A stretch of DNA of 64,000 bases from Puccinia triticina (taxonomy: Eukaryota > Basidiomycota > Pucciniomycetes > Pucciniales > Pucciniaceae): NCBI RefSeq assembly GCF_026914185.1, contig NC_070566.1, forward strand, positions 930,001 to 994,000. Reading direction: 5' to 3'. A program made the position numbers and the translations under genes. Shown here in pieces: positions 33,795 through 45,722 of this stretch; the stretch's first letter is position 1, and every line of letters starts with the position of its first letter. The notes below the pieces were generated by a model that saw only the letters and a list, made by a program, of their open reading frames with translations, was not told the DNA's origin and did not search any database.

Positions 33795-36700
33795 TCAATT
33801 TGAGACGTGTCCCATTTCGAAAACCCTGTAGACGTTCCCGGAGTCCCGAATCGAGACGTGAAAGCTTTCGAAGTGATTCTGGATAAAACCAGAGGGCTGG
33901 CTTTTTTCCGAAGAGACGGGTTGGTCGTCATCGTTGCGAGAGTTTTTGGCACCGTGGTTTGCAGTCTGAGGTGACTGATTGCCCGGAGATTCGACTTCCT
34001 GAATCGATTCACAGGAGCTGAGCCGATTCACAGGATGCCGCTTCATGACTTTTTGAGGCGAAGACTTCCCTGATCCTGTACAAAGGTTCTTCGACGGACG
34101 AAATTGAGCGCCTTCTCCGTTGTAGATGCATCGAATGTCCTTGCCGTGCATGATTTGGACTCGAGTACTTGAGCGAAGGTCCCAAACCTCAATCAAGTTA
34201 TCTGAATATCCAATGACGTAGTCTTGGTGTCGGTTGACCACCGATGGTCGTCCATCCCACTCAATCATCTTGTCAAATTTCTTGCGTATCACGCTGCCAC
34301 TACTGCTTCCAAAATATGCAAATTCTGTGATGATGATACGCAATGATCTGAGTTTCAGGCTCTCGACACTGCAGCAGATACCGAAAGAAAAAAACTTACT
34401 ATCATAACAGAACAAATACTCCTTGCTTGTAATCGTAAAGACATTCAACATCTTTGCTTCTTCGACCCGCTTCATCAAGATACTGCACGCTGGTTCATCC
34501 CGGTTGTCTTCGAGCCGGGGGATGGTTTCGGAGGTCAGATCGTCAAGGTTGAGAACTTCACAGCGATTGGCGTGAAAGACTAGCAATTTGTTCTGGTTTT
34601 CATGGCACAACACATCATGAGCCTCAAAGGGAACAGTGAATACCTGTCACCCGGGTAGGAAAAAATACCGTGTTTCATCAGCGAGCTATTGTGAGGAATG
34701 AGGCTAAATGAAAATCACTGAGTGAACTGACTTGATTCTCCTTGAATAAGGTGAACGTATGGCCTATTTGCTCATTGGATCCGAAAATGGGCTCCAAGAT
34801 TTTAAAAGCAGTCTGGCAGCCCTTGGCTTTCTCGGCGACTGAAACAAATGTTAGGAAAGAATGATAGAGGTTAATGTTAGGATAGCTGAGTTTTTGGTGA
34901 TTGGATTGAAATACTCAACAGATCAACACTAGTCGGTCCTCCAACATGCCAACCTTAAAGAATCGGACTTTATCAGATGGCCCGGAAAGTCGGACAAGCC
35001 CTCTGCGTTTCTCTTGATCGGCAAGGGTCTCCATTGGAACAGATGCCCGGTGGTTGATCGCAGTCCCCAACGTCGGTAATCTGCGATATGCGTCCGAGCA
35101 GCTCTCACTCGTCATTCTTCGGTGTCGACCAGTAGTGCTGTTGATCGGGCGGAATTCCCGGAAACGCTTGTAAGAAGAATCCTGAATGAGGTTAGAGACA
35201 TGCGAGGAAAATCAGCTCAAACGACCTAGCACGAACAAAGCTTTTCGTGAAAGCTTACCGGCGAGCTAGGAACAGAAGACTCGCATGAGTCCATACCAAA
35301 CCGAGAAACTCTCTGGAAAGAAACTGAAGAAACAGATGTTTCGTCGCAGCCAGACGAAGACAAAGCGCCTTCTTCGTCAGCTCCTTGCTTCCTCTCAAAC
35401 TCGAACATCCCCAACGAAAGCAGGAGTGAGCTCCTTCCCAAGGGCAGCGGCGAGTCCACCTCAGCACCACTGAAGCTTAGTCGGCTTCGGGCGCTCTGTT
35501 GGCTACTAGCCGAAGTTGCTCTACTTAGGATTTGTTGATGTGGTTGCTGATGATAATACGGAACGGCTGGTCTAGGAGGCTTTGGTACATTGGTAGGATT
35601 GACATTTGCCGTTATCGATCGCGTGGTGGGGGGTCGCACCGCCACGCCGCCTGGACTATGAACCAATACCTCCAGGGGATAGGCTAAGAGCACTTGACCT
35701 GCGAGTACGATCATGTATCGTTCGTTTTGAAGGAAAGCGACCTGTGTGATGTTTTTGACGGGCAAGACCTTCCTGTAGGAGCTGGAGTTATCCCTCTTGC
35801 CGATCCATAACCCTTCTTTGCACCCAATTGCTATCAGCGGGCGACCATCTGGTGCGGTAAATGGCGTAGAGCATGTCGGAGCCTGTCAGCAAAATAAATG
35901 GATAAGCTGTAAGTATCTGAGTTCAGGTGGGTATCGATCAATGAAAGCTGCTTACACCATGATGGACTGTGTTGGGTAACAGCTCCTTTGGTATCTGATC
36001 CTCGTAAAGAACTTTGAGTTCAGCTAAGCTAGGCAGATTGACCAAGAATGAGCTGGAAGAAGACGAAGAGGGGATAGAAAATGTTTCGAGAGCCATTGGC
36101 CAAAGCTCAAAAACCTGAGATGTCTTGATTGATTGAACTCGGTGGTTGATAGCAGTCTCGAACCGCTCGCGCCAGTGTTGGCGGGCAGACTCTGACTCGA
36201 CGTACAAAGTGATGATCCGGGGAGAATCGCCAAAGGGTTGGAGGGTCATAGGATACAGGCAGCGCGATTGTTGAAGGGAAGCCGACAATTCAGTGTCGTT
36301 AGACGAAACGTCGGTTGTAGGGACGTGAGAGTGACGCTGAGTCGGTTCACTATTCGAGCGACGAGCTGGCATACTGTGCGCATTGAACTGAGTGTTGTTC
36401 GGAGTGGCATTGTGGCCGCGTAGCCCGTCGGTGAGGTTTTTGAGTCGTCTGGAGCGCTTTTCGGGGGGCTGTGTTAAGCCACTGAGCTTCAAAAATTCGG
36501 TCCGAATGGGTTGTTCGACAATGTGGTATCGGGGTCGAGCTTGGCCGTCATCTTTCTTCTCTTTCAGCATAACAAAGTAATGGTCGAATAGAACTACAAA
36601 GACTTCACTCCATTCGCCTAAACCTGAGCCTCCGTCTTTTTTTCGTAACATCTTGCCGCTGCTGTAGATTTTTCGATGGGAAGAATGAAGGTGAAGAAGC

Positions 36701-38052
36701 TACAGACAAGAATGAAAATAATTTGGGAAGTTGTGTCAGAGGTGAATTTAAGCAATGGAGGGATAAGCAATGAGATTAATGGGAGATCAACTAAACTGGA
36801 ATATCGGATTTGGGTGCAATCATTGAGTTTAGCTTCATCAGGCTGACAATGTCTTGCTGAGATTCGATAGCAGCATTACACTCGGAGCATTGACGTCGCA
36901 CAAGCTCAAGAGCCAACCGAAGAGGTTCGCGATCCACGTGATCCTCAGGTGTGGCCTCGAGAAGCCGAGTGAAGAGGAGCACATAGCGCGCCAGCCTAAA
37001 GGTTGCCCGAGAGTAAAAATGGCGGAAATCTTTCTTGCGTGCATTGAAGCGGGGAATGTTCTAGAGATGGTTAAACGACGGCACAAATGTACAAATAGAT
37101 TAATCGAAGGATCAGACAATTCATACGCGCCACGAGGATATTGAATTGTGATGTGATTGAGCCCAAATTTATGGTGATTGAAGAAGATGTGAGTAAGAGA
37201 AAGCGGCAGTCAGTACGCTTTTAAGACATTGAAGATTATTATTAGGGGAATTGCAGGCGAAGATAGATGAAACAAGTTTGAGTGACAGTGATACTAACAG
37301 AAATGTGCTCCGCAAATAGGAGGTTTTGGTTGATCTGACGTTCAATCTCCAGTTCACCGAGAGGATGATCAGCGGCGTATCTAGTGTAAGCGGGCCCCCA
37401 TTCCAAGACAGCAGACAGGATGACATCGCCAACGGATTCAAGCAGGGGTTGCTGAGCTTGTTGTCGGTGGCGTAACCGCTTGAGGAAGCTCCGACTGCAC
37501 TTGCGAATGTCGCCGAGTGAGGAAACGACCAATCCTAAAAAACGCTCGAGCTCAATGTGTTGAAAGATTGCGGGTGATAGTTGGGCCTGAAGTGGTTCGA
37601 TAAATATCTGCAAGGCAGATTTGAAGGTGTCAGGGAAAAAGGTGATATGAATTAGGATTGGAAGTGGCCAAGCAGAGCAGCTGGGACCATGCGAGCCTAA
37701 TGCCAAGGAGATCAGTTGAAAGACCGACGTTTTGATAAATCTTCAAGTCCTCTAGATATTCCGCCTCTCCAGTGATAATCTCATGAATGGCTGATTGGCG
37801 AATAATTTCCCTGGATTCTAGTTGACCGGCGAATTCTGCTGGGATTTGCCAATTCTTTCAAGAATAAAGAAAATAGCTCATATCAGTTCTTCTGTTACAG
37901 GGCTTGATAATCGAATGGGTGATGATGTGAAGGCAGTGAGGGTCGTCTAGAATGGTTTGACAGCCAGGCGTTTGGAGGCGTGAGGGTTTCAGAGTGCTTG
38001 GACACACTACCATATGGAAAATTCTTTGATTCGATAGCAGCCGTGCCGACAC
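33795..38052 (-). CDS. Rho1 guanine-nucleotide exchange factor (Rom1/Rom2/Tus1-type) with DH, PH and CNH domains
   Basis: Activates Rho1-type GTPases by GDP/GTP exchange; in fungi this drives cell-wall integrity signalling at the plasma membrane. DH domain: REIIRQSAIHEIITGEAEYL (about 37820-37760), IFIEPLQAQLSPAIF after an intron, then NIPRFNARKKDFRHF and RLARYVLLFTRLLEATPEDH (37060-36930). PH domain: SGKMLRKKDGG-GEWSEVFVVLFDHYFVMLKEK (36650-36140, with a Ser-rich insertion). CNH domain: from APTCSTPFTAPDGRPLIAIG (35884) through GLWIGK, YLFCYDSKFFSF, IEWDGRP, DYVIGYSDNLIEVWDLRS (to about 34130), then a polar C-terminal tail to 33795. Splice phases agree at every junction I tested (for example GTTAGT...CTCTAG, GTAAGC...GACAG). 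The 5-prime end is unresolved: 38052-37870 may encode a DEP-like remnant (LLSNQRIFHMVV), and a TAG lies in frame near 38090, so the start could be in an exon I cannot place. Confidence 0.85.
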
Positions 38053-38329
38053 GGAATGAATGCAATAGTGAAGACACTCACGCTAGACGAGCTGGAGGTG
38101 CTCGGTGGTTTGCTGGAAAGGCGCCTTGAGGCGTTCGGTGAAGATGGCTGGGACTGGTGGAAGCTGGATGAGAGTGGAAGGATCATGGTTGACTGGCGGG
38201 ATCAAGTGGTAGTCGACCGGTGGAGAAGACCCCGGTATACCTTGGTGGTGATCTTCTGGAAGGTGGACGACGAGAGCTTGTTTGATGAGACGAGGGTACG
38301 CGCCCAGCGACAAGCTGGGTTGGTTCAAG

Positions 38330-40498
38330 TGGATTCGGTTGGCTGGAGGGGAGGAGGGCGGAAGGAGGGAGAAGAAGAAGAATGAAAAAAAGAGGTGACA
38401 GAATACAGCTGAGTGGGTGGAGGCGGCGGCAGTGAGGTGGAGAAAAAAGCCGGACTGGATAAAAAAGAGGCCGCCTGGCGGTGATTTCTATGCTGTGAGA
38501 AAGTGAGCCCCCAAAAAAAAGAAGAAGAACAAGCGCAAGGGAGAATGATGAAAGAGTGCGGGACAAGCAAGAAAATCAGGAAACCCAAAACGGAGCCGGG
38601 GCGGTTGGGCGCAGTACAGCGCACACAATCGAATCGGAAGATGTGTGCAAGGACAAGCACAGTTCTCAATCGGATGAAGTTCTGGAAGAAGCGGCTGAGA
38701 GCATAGACGGAGGATTTGTGAGGCTGATGGCGATGACCGTTGCGGAGAGAGAACCCAGGCCGGGGTTGCTGTATGTCCAGCAGCTCAGCCGGATTAGGTT
38801 GAAACAGAACACGTTTTAAGGTTTTGAGAAGACGGGCGCTGTATGTCTGAACGATCGAAGCGGTTCTTGTAGGGCTTGCAAGTGTATGGATAATGGTTGA
38901 GTTGGAAGCAATATGGGTTTTCTAGGATGACGGAGGTAATAATTAAATAAAAAATGATTTAAAATAGATATATATAAGTAGAAGGAAGTAGCAGCAGGGA
39001 GGACAAGCAAGACCCGAGCGAGCGATTCAGATCGACTGATGGAGAAGAAGGACAACCAGCGATGCCAGCGGGTTACAAGATTTGATGGGTGTTTGAAAAG
39101 ATTCTGATAAGACTGTTGCTTGGGAGCAGAGGGGCAGTACCTGACCGATTGGAGGATGTGGAGGAGAACGCGGGTTGGGAAAAGGGTGATAAGGTAGAAA
39201 TAGACAAGAAGGTGGGTGTTGTTCAAGCTTAAGGTTGAGCTTGAAGGTGATTTGCTTGATGCTTGCGAGGCTGCACTGAAACGGTTGTTGACTATAGGGT
39301 CGGTGGATTGTTTTTGTTGTAAATATTTCAAAATTAAATTCTTGAAAAAAAAAAAACTGGAGGACGGGGGAGGCGACGGAAGGGGGAGAATACAGATATA
39401 ACGGTGCAGAGTGATAGGATTGGGATGGGCTGTGTGAGTGGATGGCGGAGATCGGAATACGGTGGTCGTTGGTGAAGTGCTGTTGTCGATCTGATGGGAA
39501 ATATTGGAGATGGGCGGGTGCAAGTGAGGATCAGCCCATGTAACAAACCATGCTTGGATCTCCGGTTGGCTGATACGCTGGCTGGCGGGTCGTCGACTCC
39601 CTTGGTCGCGTCCCCAGAAGCGTTACAAACCGGGATGCCGTGCAACATAAATATCCTCATGGCCACATCTTAATTGGTTGTTTTTTCAAATGCCCGACTG
39701 CTCGCCTAATTGATTGGCATGATGCAACTCTGAGTAAGACGGCATGTCGATGTCTATCGCGGGGAATGCAATGCCGATGCCGACGGCCCCAATCGGCCCC
39801 TCTCGAGTCGGACTCCGAGTCCGACGAGCATCAGAGTTTTCCGACTGGCTGAGCCACGCGGACGGTTGCAGCTGCTTTGATGATGGATGGCCCGGCCGAA
39901 TTGCAGATCAAGTGTCCGCCAACAATCTGGGATCACTCTGACCATCCATCATCCTCCAATAATTATGTAACAATCGAGATTTCAGTACCTCGAATCCCAT
40001 CACACACATCTGACATCATCCGCACGATATGTACTACTGTATGTACAACACACAATATGTACACACCGTTCCCGATCGCTGGAGTGAAGATGCAACACAA
40101 CCAGCCAACCAAACACCATTGTATATCCAACGCCAATCGCAGGCATGTCTCTAAATAACTTCTTATAACAAGCCAGAAAACATCTCAAAATACCACTCGG
40201 ACAGTTGAAGACGGATTGCTGTGAGTCGAGACCCTCTTCGGAGGGTGATGCCAAGACTTTCTGCAATCAAGACTCGGCAAGCTCGGGTGTCTTGATCGGC
40301 ACGAGCCGGCAGCGACAGAGACACCGAGGCAAAGAAACGTGACTGGTGACTGAGAGTGGTGACGACATTACAGATATCAAAGTGCATATTACTGCCCGAC
40401 AGAATAATTATGAGCCCATATGAAGCTGCAATACAACACATGCGTGAATCGGACTCCCATGCCCCGAGACTGGGCCCTCGCTCTCAAATTAAAGGCAA
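38330..40498. other. Upstream region of the RhoGEF gene, no gene supported
   Basis: Low-complexity purine-rich sequence on the plus strand (pyrimidine-rich on the gene strand), consistent with a fungal promoter and 5-prime UTR. The 235-codon minus-strand frame at 38816-39523 is Ser/Pro/Leu-rich with no domain and is probably chance. 39640-40498 looks like unremarkable host DNA. Confidence 0.4.
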
Positions 40499-40506
40499 GT
40501 CCAACG

Positions 40507-40709
40507 CACCTATGGCAGTGGAGAGCTGCCATCTGAAAGACGAGTTCCCAGATGCTTGGGAAGGCGCCTTTTAGATGCTCTTTTCCGATATGGCGGGCGG
40601 CTTAGAGCCGCTCGAGCTGCACGGAGTGCGCCTGCCAAATCCCTCGACTCCATTTCTGTGTCCGTAGTCCTGGCTCCACCGGACCTGGCACTCCAAACCT
40701 GTGCTAGCT
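40507..40709 (+). repeat. Left TIR of KDZ element II
   Basis: Inverted copy of 49271-49473 with only a few mismatches. A GGCAG...CTGCC hairpin lies 8 bases from the end. Confidence 0.92.
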
Positions 40710-40884
40710 CTGCAGATAACCAAACCCTTTCTTGCACTAACATACAAATATGTACCAATGCATAACTCTGATTTAACTCACTTGGAAAACAGAATTATCA
40801 CATACTATCATCAAACGACGTGTCTTTTGCACCCTCAGATCTCTTTCCTTCAGCTCATCTTGTATCAGCACCTCTAGTAACACA

Positions 40885-43237
40885 ATGTCAACACTTCTCA
40901 GTGACCATGGATTGGGAATCCCGCAAACACCGGATATTACGCTGAACAATCCAACGGAGTCTGGCGCGTTTGGTTACGATTATTATGATGGCCAATCTTG
41001 TCCAGCTGGTCCTGAAAGTGGATACCGTCAATACACTCGAGTTCAACGGGACCAGTACCAATACGATCAAGGCTATCAGTCTTGGCAGTTTTACAATCTG
41101 CCCGTCTCTTCTTCTCAACCATTGCACCCCCCCCTCAGTGGCTTTGAAAATACACAAAATATCTCTCATCTTCCCTACTCCAATAGAAACCGCTGCTCAA
41201 GTAACTACAACTTATTAGGTCGGGGAAACCCATTGGCCTCCGGGAATCCTCATCAGAACCAAGATTTTCTTTGAGCCCCCCTTCCGGTTTCAGCTCCAGC
41301 CCAGCAGGTTTTTGTTTCAAACTCAGCACCTCCAACCAATCCAAGAACTAATCAAGCTCCTGAAGCCACCCAATCAAAAGGAAAAAATAAGCGCAAACAA
41401 ACCAACCCTGCTCTGGATCCCCAGCTTCACGGATCGGCCGCAACTGCTAGTAATCAGATTCCTCCTCAAGCAAAACCCACGGAGGTTGCAAATGGCAACA
41501 TATCTGGGGATCGTGGAATTTCCAACGCTGATGATGGTGAAACACCGCTTGTCTCTTACGATATACCACTCCCGCCGCCTGACAACATCGGCAAGCTTTC
41601 AGAAATTTTTTGCACCCCTCCGGAGACAATGGCTAAGTTCGAAAAGCTTCCTTTTTATGAGCTCCGTAAGCTTCAATCCACCCACATCAAGCTCCATCGC
41701 CTCAACCATCGAGTCAAGTCCGAGGCCGAGGCGCTTTATTTTGAATATCAGAGAAAAATACAACTCCTGAGCTTAAAGTTTTCCAGACCTGCGAGTTCCA
41801 TAGCCAGGTACCTGGGGCAAAATCGATCGCGAAAAAAGAATTGTTGGAATAAATTCAAGGCAGAGAATCTTAAAGCAAAAGAAACTTTTAAGGATTGTAA
41901 GCCATCTTTTGATATTTTGACTCAATCATAAATTAAATCTTGGCTAATTAAAAATTCACAAACCTGCAGCCGGTGTTCATCTATCAAAGCGAAACAAGGA
42001 TGTCTCAGTGACTTACAAAGAAACTCTCCCTAAGCCTGTTGCTTGTACTGAAGAATTGGAAGAGTGTTTCAATGCAAAAAAGAAAGTGAAATCAATTCGG
42101 ACCGTCATCGCCAATGTCAGTAAATGGTGTGACGACATAGATGGTCAAGTGAGTCTTTCACATGTTTGATCAAACACGTTATGAGTTTATTTGCTGATTT
42201 ATTGACTCGCTGAAGTTAAAAGAACTGAGTGATGAGGCTCATATCGAAGGTTTTCTCGTACTCGCATCATAAGATCACACAAAAAATTTCTTTTCTCAAG
42301 GAGGTAGCTTCATTGCGAATCAGTTCCTGCGGACTCTCATGGACAAGGGTGATCCAGTTGGCGGGTTCCACTCGTACGCAGCAGGAACACAAGGGAGGGG
42401 ACCTCCACCTCACCGAATTGGTGCAACCACCCAAGTCGTCTCTAGCTGCGAGGTTGGGACGAGTACAATGGTAGGTATGGGTACAATGGCTGGTACGAGT
42501 CCCGTGCTCGGTACGCGTACGATGGTTGGTACGAGTACAATGTTTGGTACGAGTACGGGGGATGGCCCAAGTACAATGGTTGTTTCTAGCGCTGAGATTG
42601 GTCCTATAACCCAGGTCCGCCCTAGCGCAGAGGTCGGTCCTAGCACGGAGGTCGGTCCTAGCACGGAGGTTGGTCCTAGCAGCGAGGTCACTTTGAATAC
42701 TGAAGTTCCTCCGAGCATGAACGTTCCGAACATGGCCCAAACTCCCCGTAACAAAAGGAAACCTTCTGGTTTCAATGAATATGCCGATGTATGCAGAGGT
42801 ATGGCTCTTGGCTCATCTTGGGTTGCATTCTTGTTGGCCAATTTACTTACTCCTCAATCAATTCGGCAGGAAGCCTTGTCAAAAATAAGAAATACCTCAC
42901 CGAAGTGCTAGGGAACATGTTCTGTGAGCATATGCAAACAATTCATACCTGTTAACCCCGGCGAAATGCATAACTAATTGAGCCTTTAGCTGCAAGTGGG
43001 GGTGACTCTCGGGGATGGCCTGGTACCAACACCGATGCAGGACTTGCAACCTTCAAGCTCAAACTTGTCGTTTCACCAAACACACTGAATGTTGAAGAAT
43101 GCCTGCGGAACAAGCCAATCAAAAGCATGAAGATAGAGCCGACCTGGAAGATCCTGCGTGGGCTACAAATGGGATGGATAAAACTGCTACATATCAAACA
43201 AATTGAAACATCTGGTGCAAATAGCTCTGTAGTTTAA
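40885..43237 (+). pseudogene. KDZ companion protein with HMG-box-like domain (element II copy), broken
   Basis: Starts at ATG 40885 (MSTLLSDHGLGIPQTPD). A Gln/Asn/Pro-rich N-terminus runs through an in-frame TGA at 41272-41274 to the conserved block YFEYQRKIQLLSLKFSRPAS and KKNCWNKFKAENLKAKETF. A phase-1 intron (from about 41898) splits the HMG-like domain, which resumes with GVHLSKRNKDVSVTYKETL. The EGFLV block (LKELSDEAHIEGFLVLAS) meets a TAA at about 42268, then continues as GGSFIANQFLRTLMDKGDP. 42450-42720 is a coding minisatellite of T-S-T-M-V-G and S-T-E-V-G-P units absent from the other two copies. Then a Lys-rich helix (KNKKYLTEVLGNMF) and the WPGT domain (RGWPGTNTDAGLATFKLKL), ending TAA at 43235-43237. 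Not likely to make a full protein. Confidence 0.72.
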
Positions 43238-43239
43238 AT

Positions 43240-45720
43240 GCAAACCAAAAAACAAGCTGCGACAGCACTTAGACTTGTGGCATTGCAGTTTTCTTTTCTG
43301 TGTTTCAGCTTGCTTTCTTTTGTTTCAATTGTTACTGTTTCCCATATAAAATGAACAGGAAAAAAAATTATGAACAGAATTAGTCATAAAAAGTGAATTG
43401 TGTTGTTTTAGTTTGTGCGTAGCCTGGTGGTTGGTGACTGGTGAGCAGCGTCAGCGCCTACAGCGCTCGTAATGTTGGATTGCGTGTAATCCAACAGTAC
43501 AAGCGCTGAGGCGCGCTTGGCCTGCGCGCACACGGCGGTTGGTGGTGAGCAGCCTCAGTGCTTGTAGCACTTGTATCGGCCCGCGCGCACAATGGTGGCT
43601 GAAAAAACTGTCTTGGACATGGGTACCTCAAAGCTATTTGTATTTGATTGTGTGCAAATCCAATCAAAATAACTCTGATACATCATGTATCTGTGTGTAT
43701 TGGATACACAGAGAGGAATTTCTGTGTATCATATTGGTTTGGCGATAAAATACAGATACATGTATTGGCAGCAAAAAACAATACAATACAGATACAATAC
43801 CAATACCTGTATTGTATCTGTTACAGTGTTGCTCAAAGAGGGACATTTTTACATCAGTTCAAAGTTTATTTGCAGACATATGGGAATTCCAGGCCAAGAT
43901 TTTGTTGATGGAAGGAAATAGTTTAATTGGATGTAATGATTATATTTGGGATATTGAGTGCAAATTACTGGGCATTTGGATTTGGCTGCCAATCTACTAC
44001 ACAGATGATTGTTTAACAAGATTTATTCATGGGATAATTGTAACATGATCAATTTGATGGTTTCCTCATTTAAAGATTGAGTCCCTGATTGTTAGTTTAC
44101 CCCTTTAGATTGTGATAAATGTGGTTCAGTCAAGTGAAACTCTGGATGATGAGCTGACTCATATGCACAACTACTATAGAATTTTTGGCTCCTTTATGGC
44201 AGCACAATATCTCTATTCCTTTTTTTTCTAGTAGAGTATCAGGCCAAGGAGCTGATGTTCTGGCGGTACACCTGCCCTTTTATTTTAGGTCTAGCAGAAT
44301 GGGGCGCTTTGAGACACAAGATGTGCAGGGAGAGGGTACAACTGCACAATATACAACAAGCCCAGTTTTCCAGGGAAGAGGTGATTTTTTCTTGCTGCAG
44401 TCATGCCAGCTAACAGTTGGATAAGGCTGATTAAGTTGATCTTCATCAAGTATTATATTAGGAAAGTTATGCACAAGATCTGACTCTTTATCTTGATGAA
44501 GTAGATTGCAAGATGGGAATCAATTGTCCAACAAGGATCTCCATCTAAAACTGCTTGATAGTGGCAGCACCTGCCATTTGTATGCAAATTGAAAGAGAAA
44601 TCTAACCCCTGAAAATTATAACAGATTCAATGCTAGTCAACTTTGAATGAATAAAATTTAGGAGAAATAATGTCAATAATTTCTTACCTTTTTGATAAGA
44701 TTTGATGGAAAAACCAAACATGTTTTTAATAGTGTTTCCCCATCACAGGCAGCAGTTTAATCGTGGTGCTAGATATTTATTTTATGGGTTTGATGGTTTG
44801 CAAAAAGCATTGGGAGTGACAAGAAAGCAAAATCAAGTTGACTTCAGTTACAACTGTTAACTTTGCATGCACTAAAATCAAGAGGCTCAAAAGACATGAG
44901 AGTTGACATCTTATCAAAGTAGAGAAATTCCATTTGAAAATAGGGGCCAGGTTTGAAATAGGTACACATTTAGGATGATTCAAGACTCTTTATATGTTGG
45001 AACAGTGACTACATATGTTGGAGTGCTTCCAAAGCATTTAAGATTTTTTAATTAACCTAGTGAAGTATTAATACATACTTTGGAAGCGCTCAAATATTTT
45101 TAGTCAGTCCCTTTCAATGTAGGGCCATGTCTGAACTATCTGAACATATTTCATGTCTCTACATATGTTTGAAGAGAGTCTATGACTGTGCTTACAAAGA
45201 ATGCATCAATATTTCATCAAATAAATAGTATATCAAAGTCAATATGATGTCAAAACATTCTTTTAGAATTATTCCATGACCACATAAAAGAATTTTTCTA
45301 ATTGAACACACATGATTACCACACTTGTAGGTTTTCCTAGTAGGGTTTCCTATCTAACTTGAAAAAAAAATACATTGTGTGCAACATACCACACTTTTTC
45401 TTTGCACTTGAACATGGTGCGCAGGAAAAATAAAATCTCTCATCCCCGCCGTTTACCAGAAACAGATCTAAACATTGCGGTCAAAACAAGGCGAAAACCT
45501 CCCATATGGACGCAGTTCCAGCGATGAAGCAGGAAAATGACCCGTCTGTGGCTGAGGAGCCAGTTGGGCTGAGTGATCCAACAGGCAAAGACGGCATGTG
45601 TGTGTTTTTCTGGAGTGCTCTCTCTTAAGGTCCAATATGATACACATATCACCACAGGATATTAATTTTGGTGAATGAGAATATGGATGTTCAAAATTTA
45701 TTACAATCCTCTATACAAGG
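43240..45720. other. Non-coding middle of KDZ element II
   Basis: No gene is supported. 43450-43570 has a GTTGGATTGCGTGTAATCCAAC palindrome that echoes one in the TIR of element I, and repeated GCGCGCACA words. 43630-43850 is built from GATACA/TGTATC words (ACAGATACAATACCAATACC). The rest is AT-rich. Confidence 0.5.
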
Positions 45721-45722
45721 TC

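Noticed and set aside
38816..39523. 235-codon minus-strand frame upstream of the RhoGEF
   Set aside because: Ser/Pro/Leu/His-rich product of a pyrimidine-rich promoter region; no domain or splice logic connects it.
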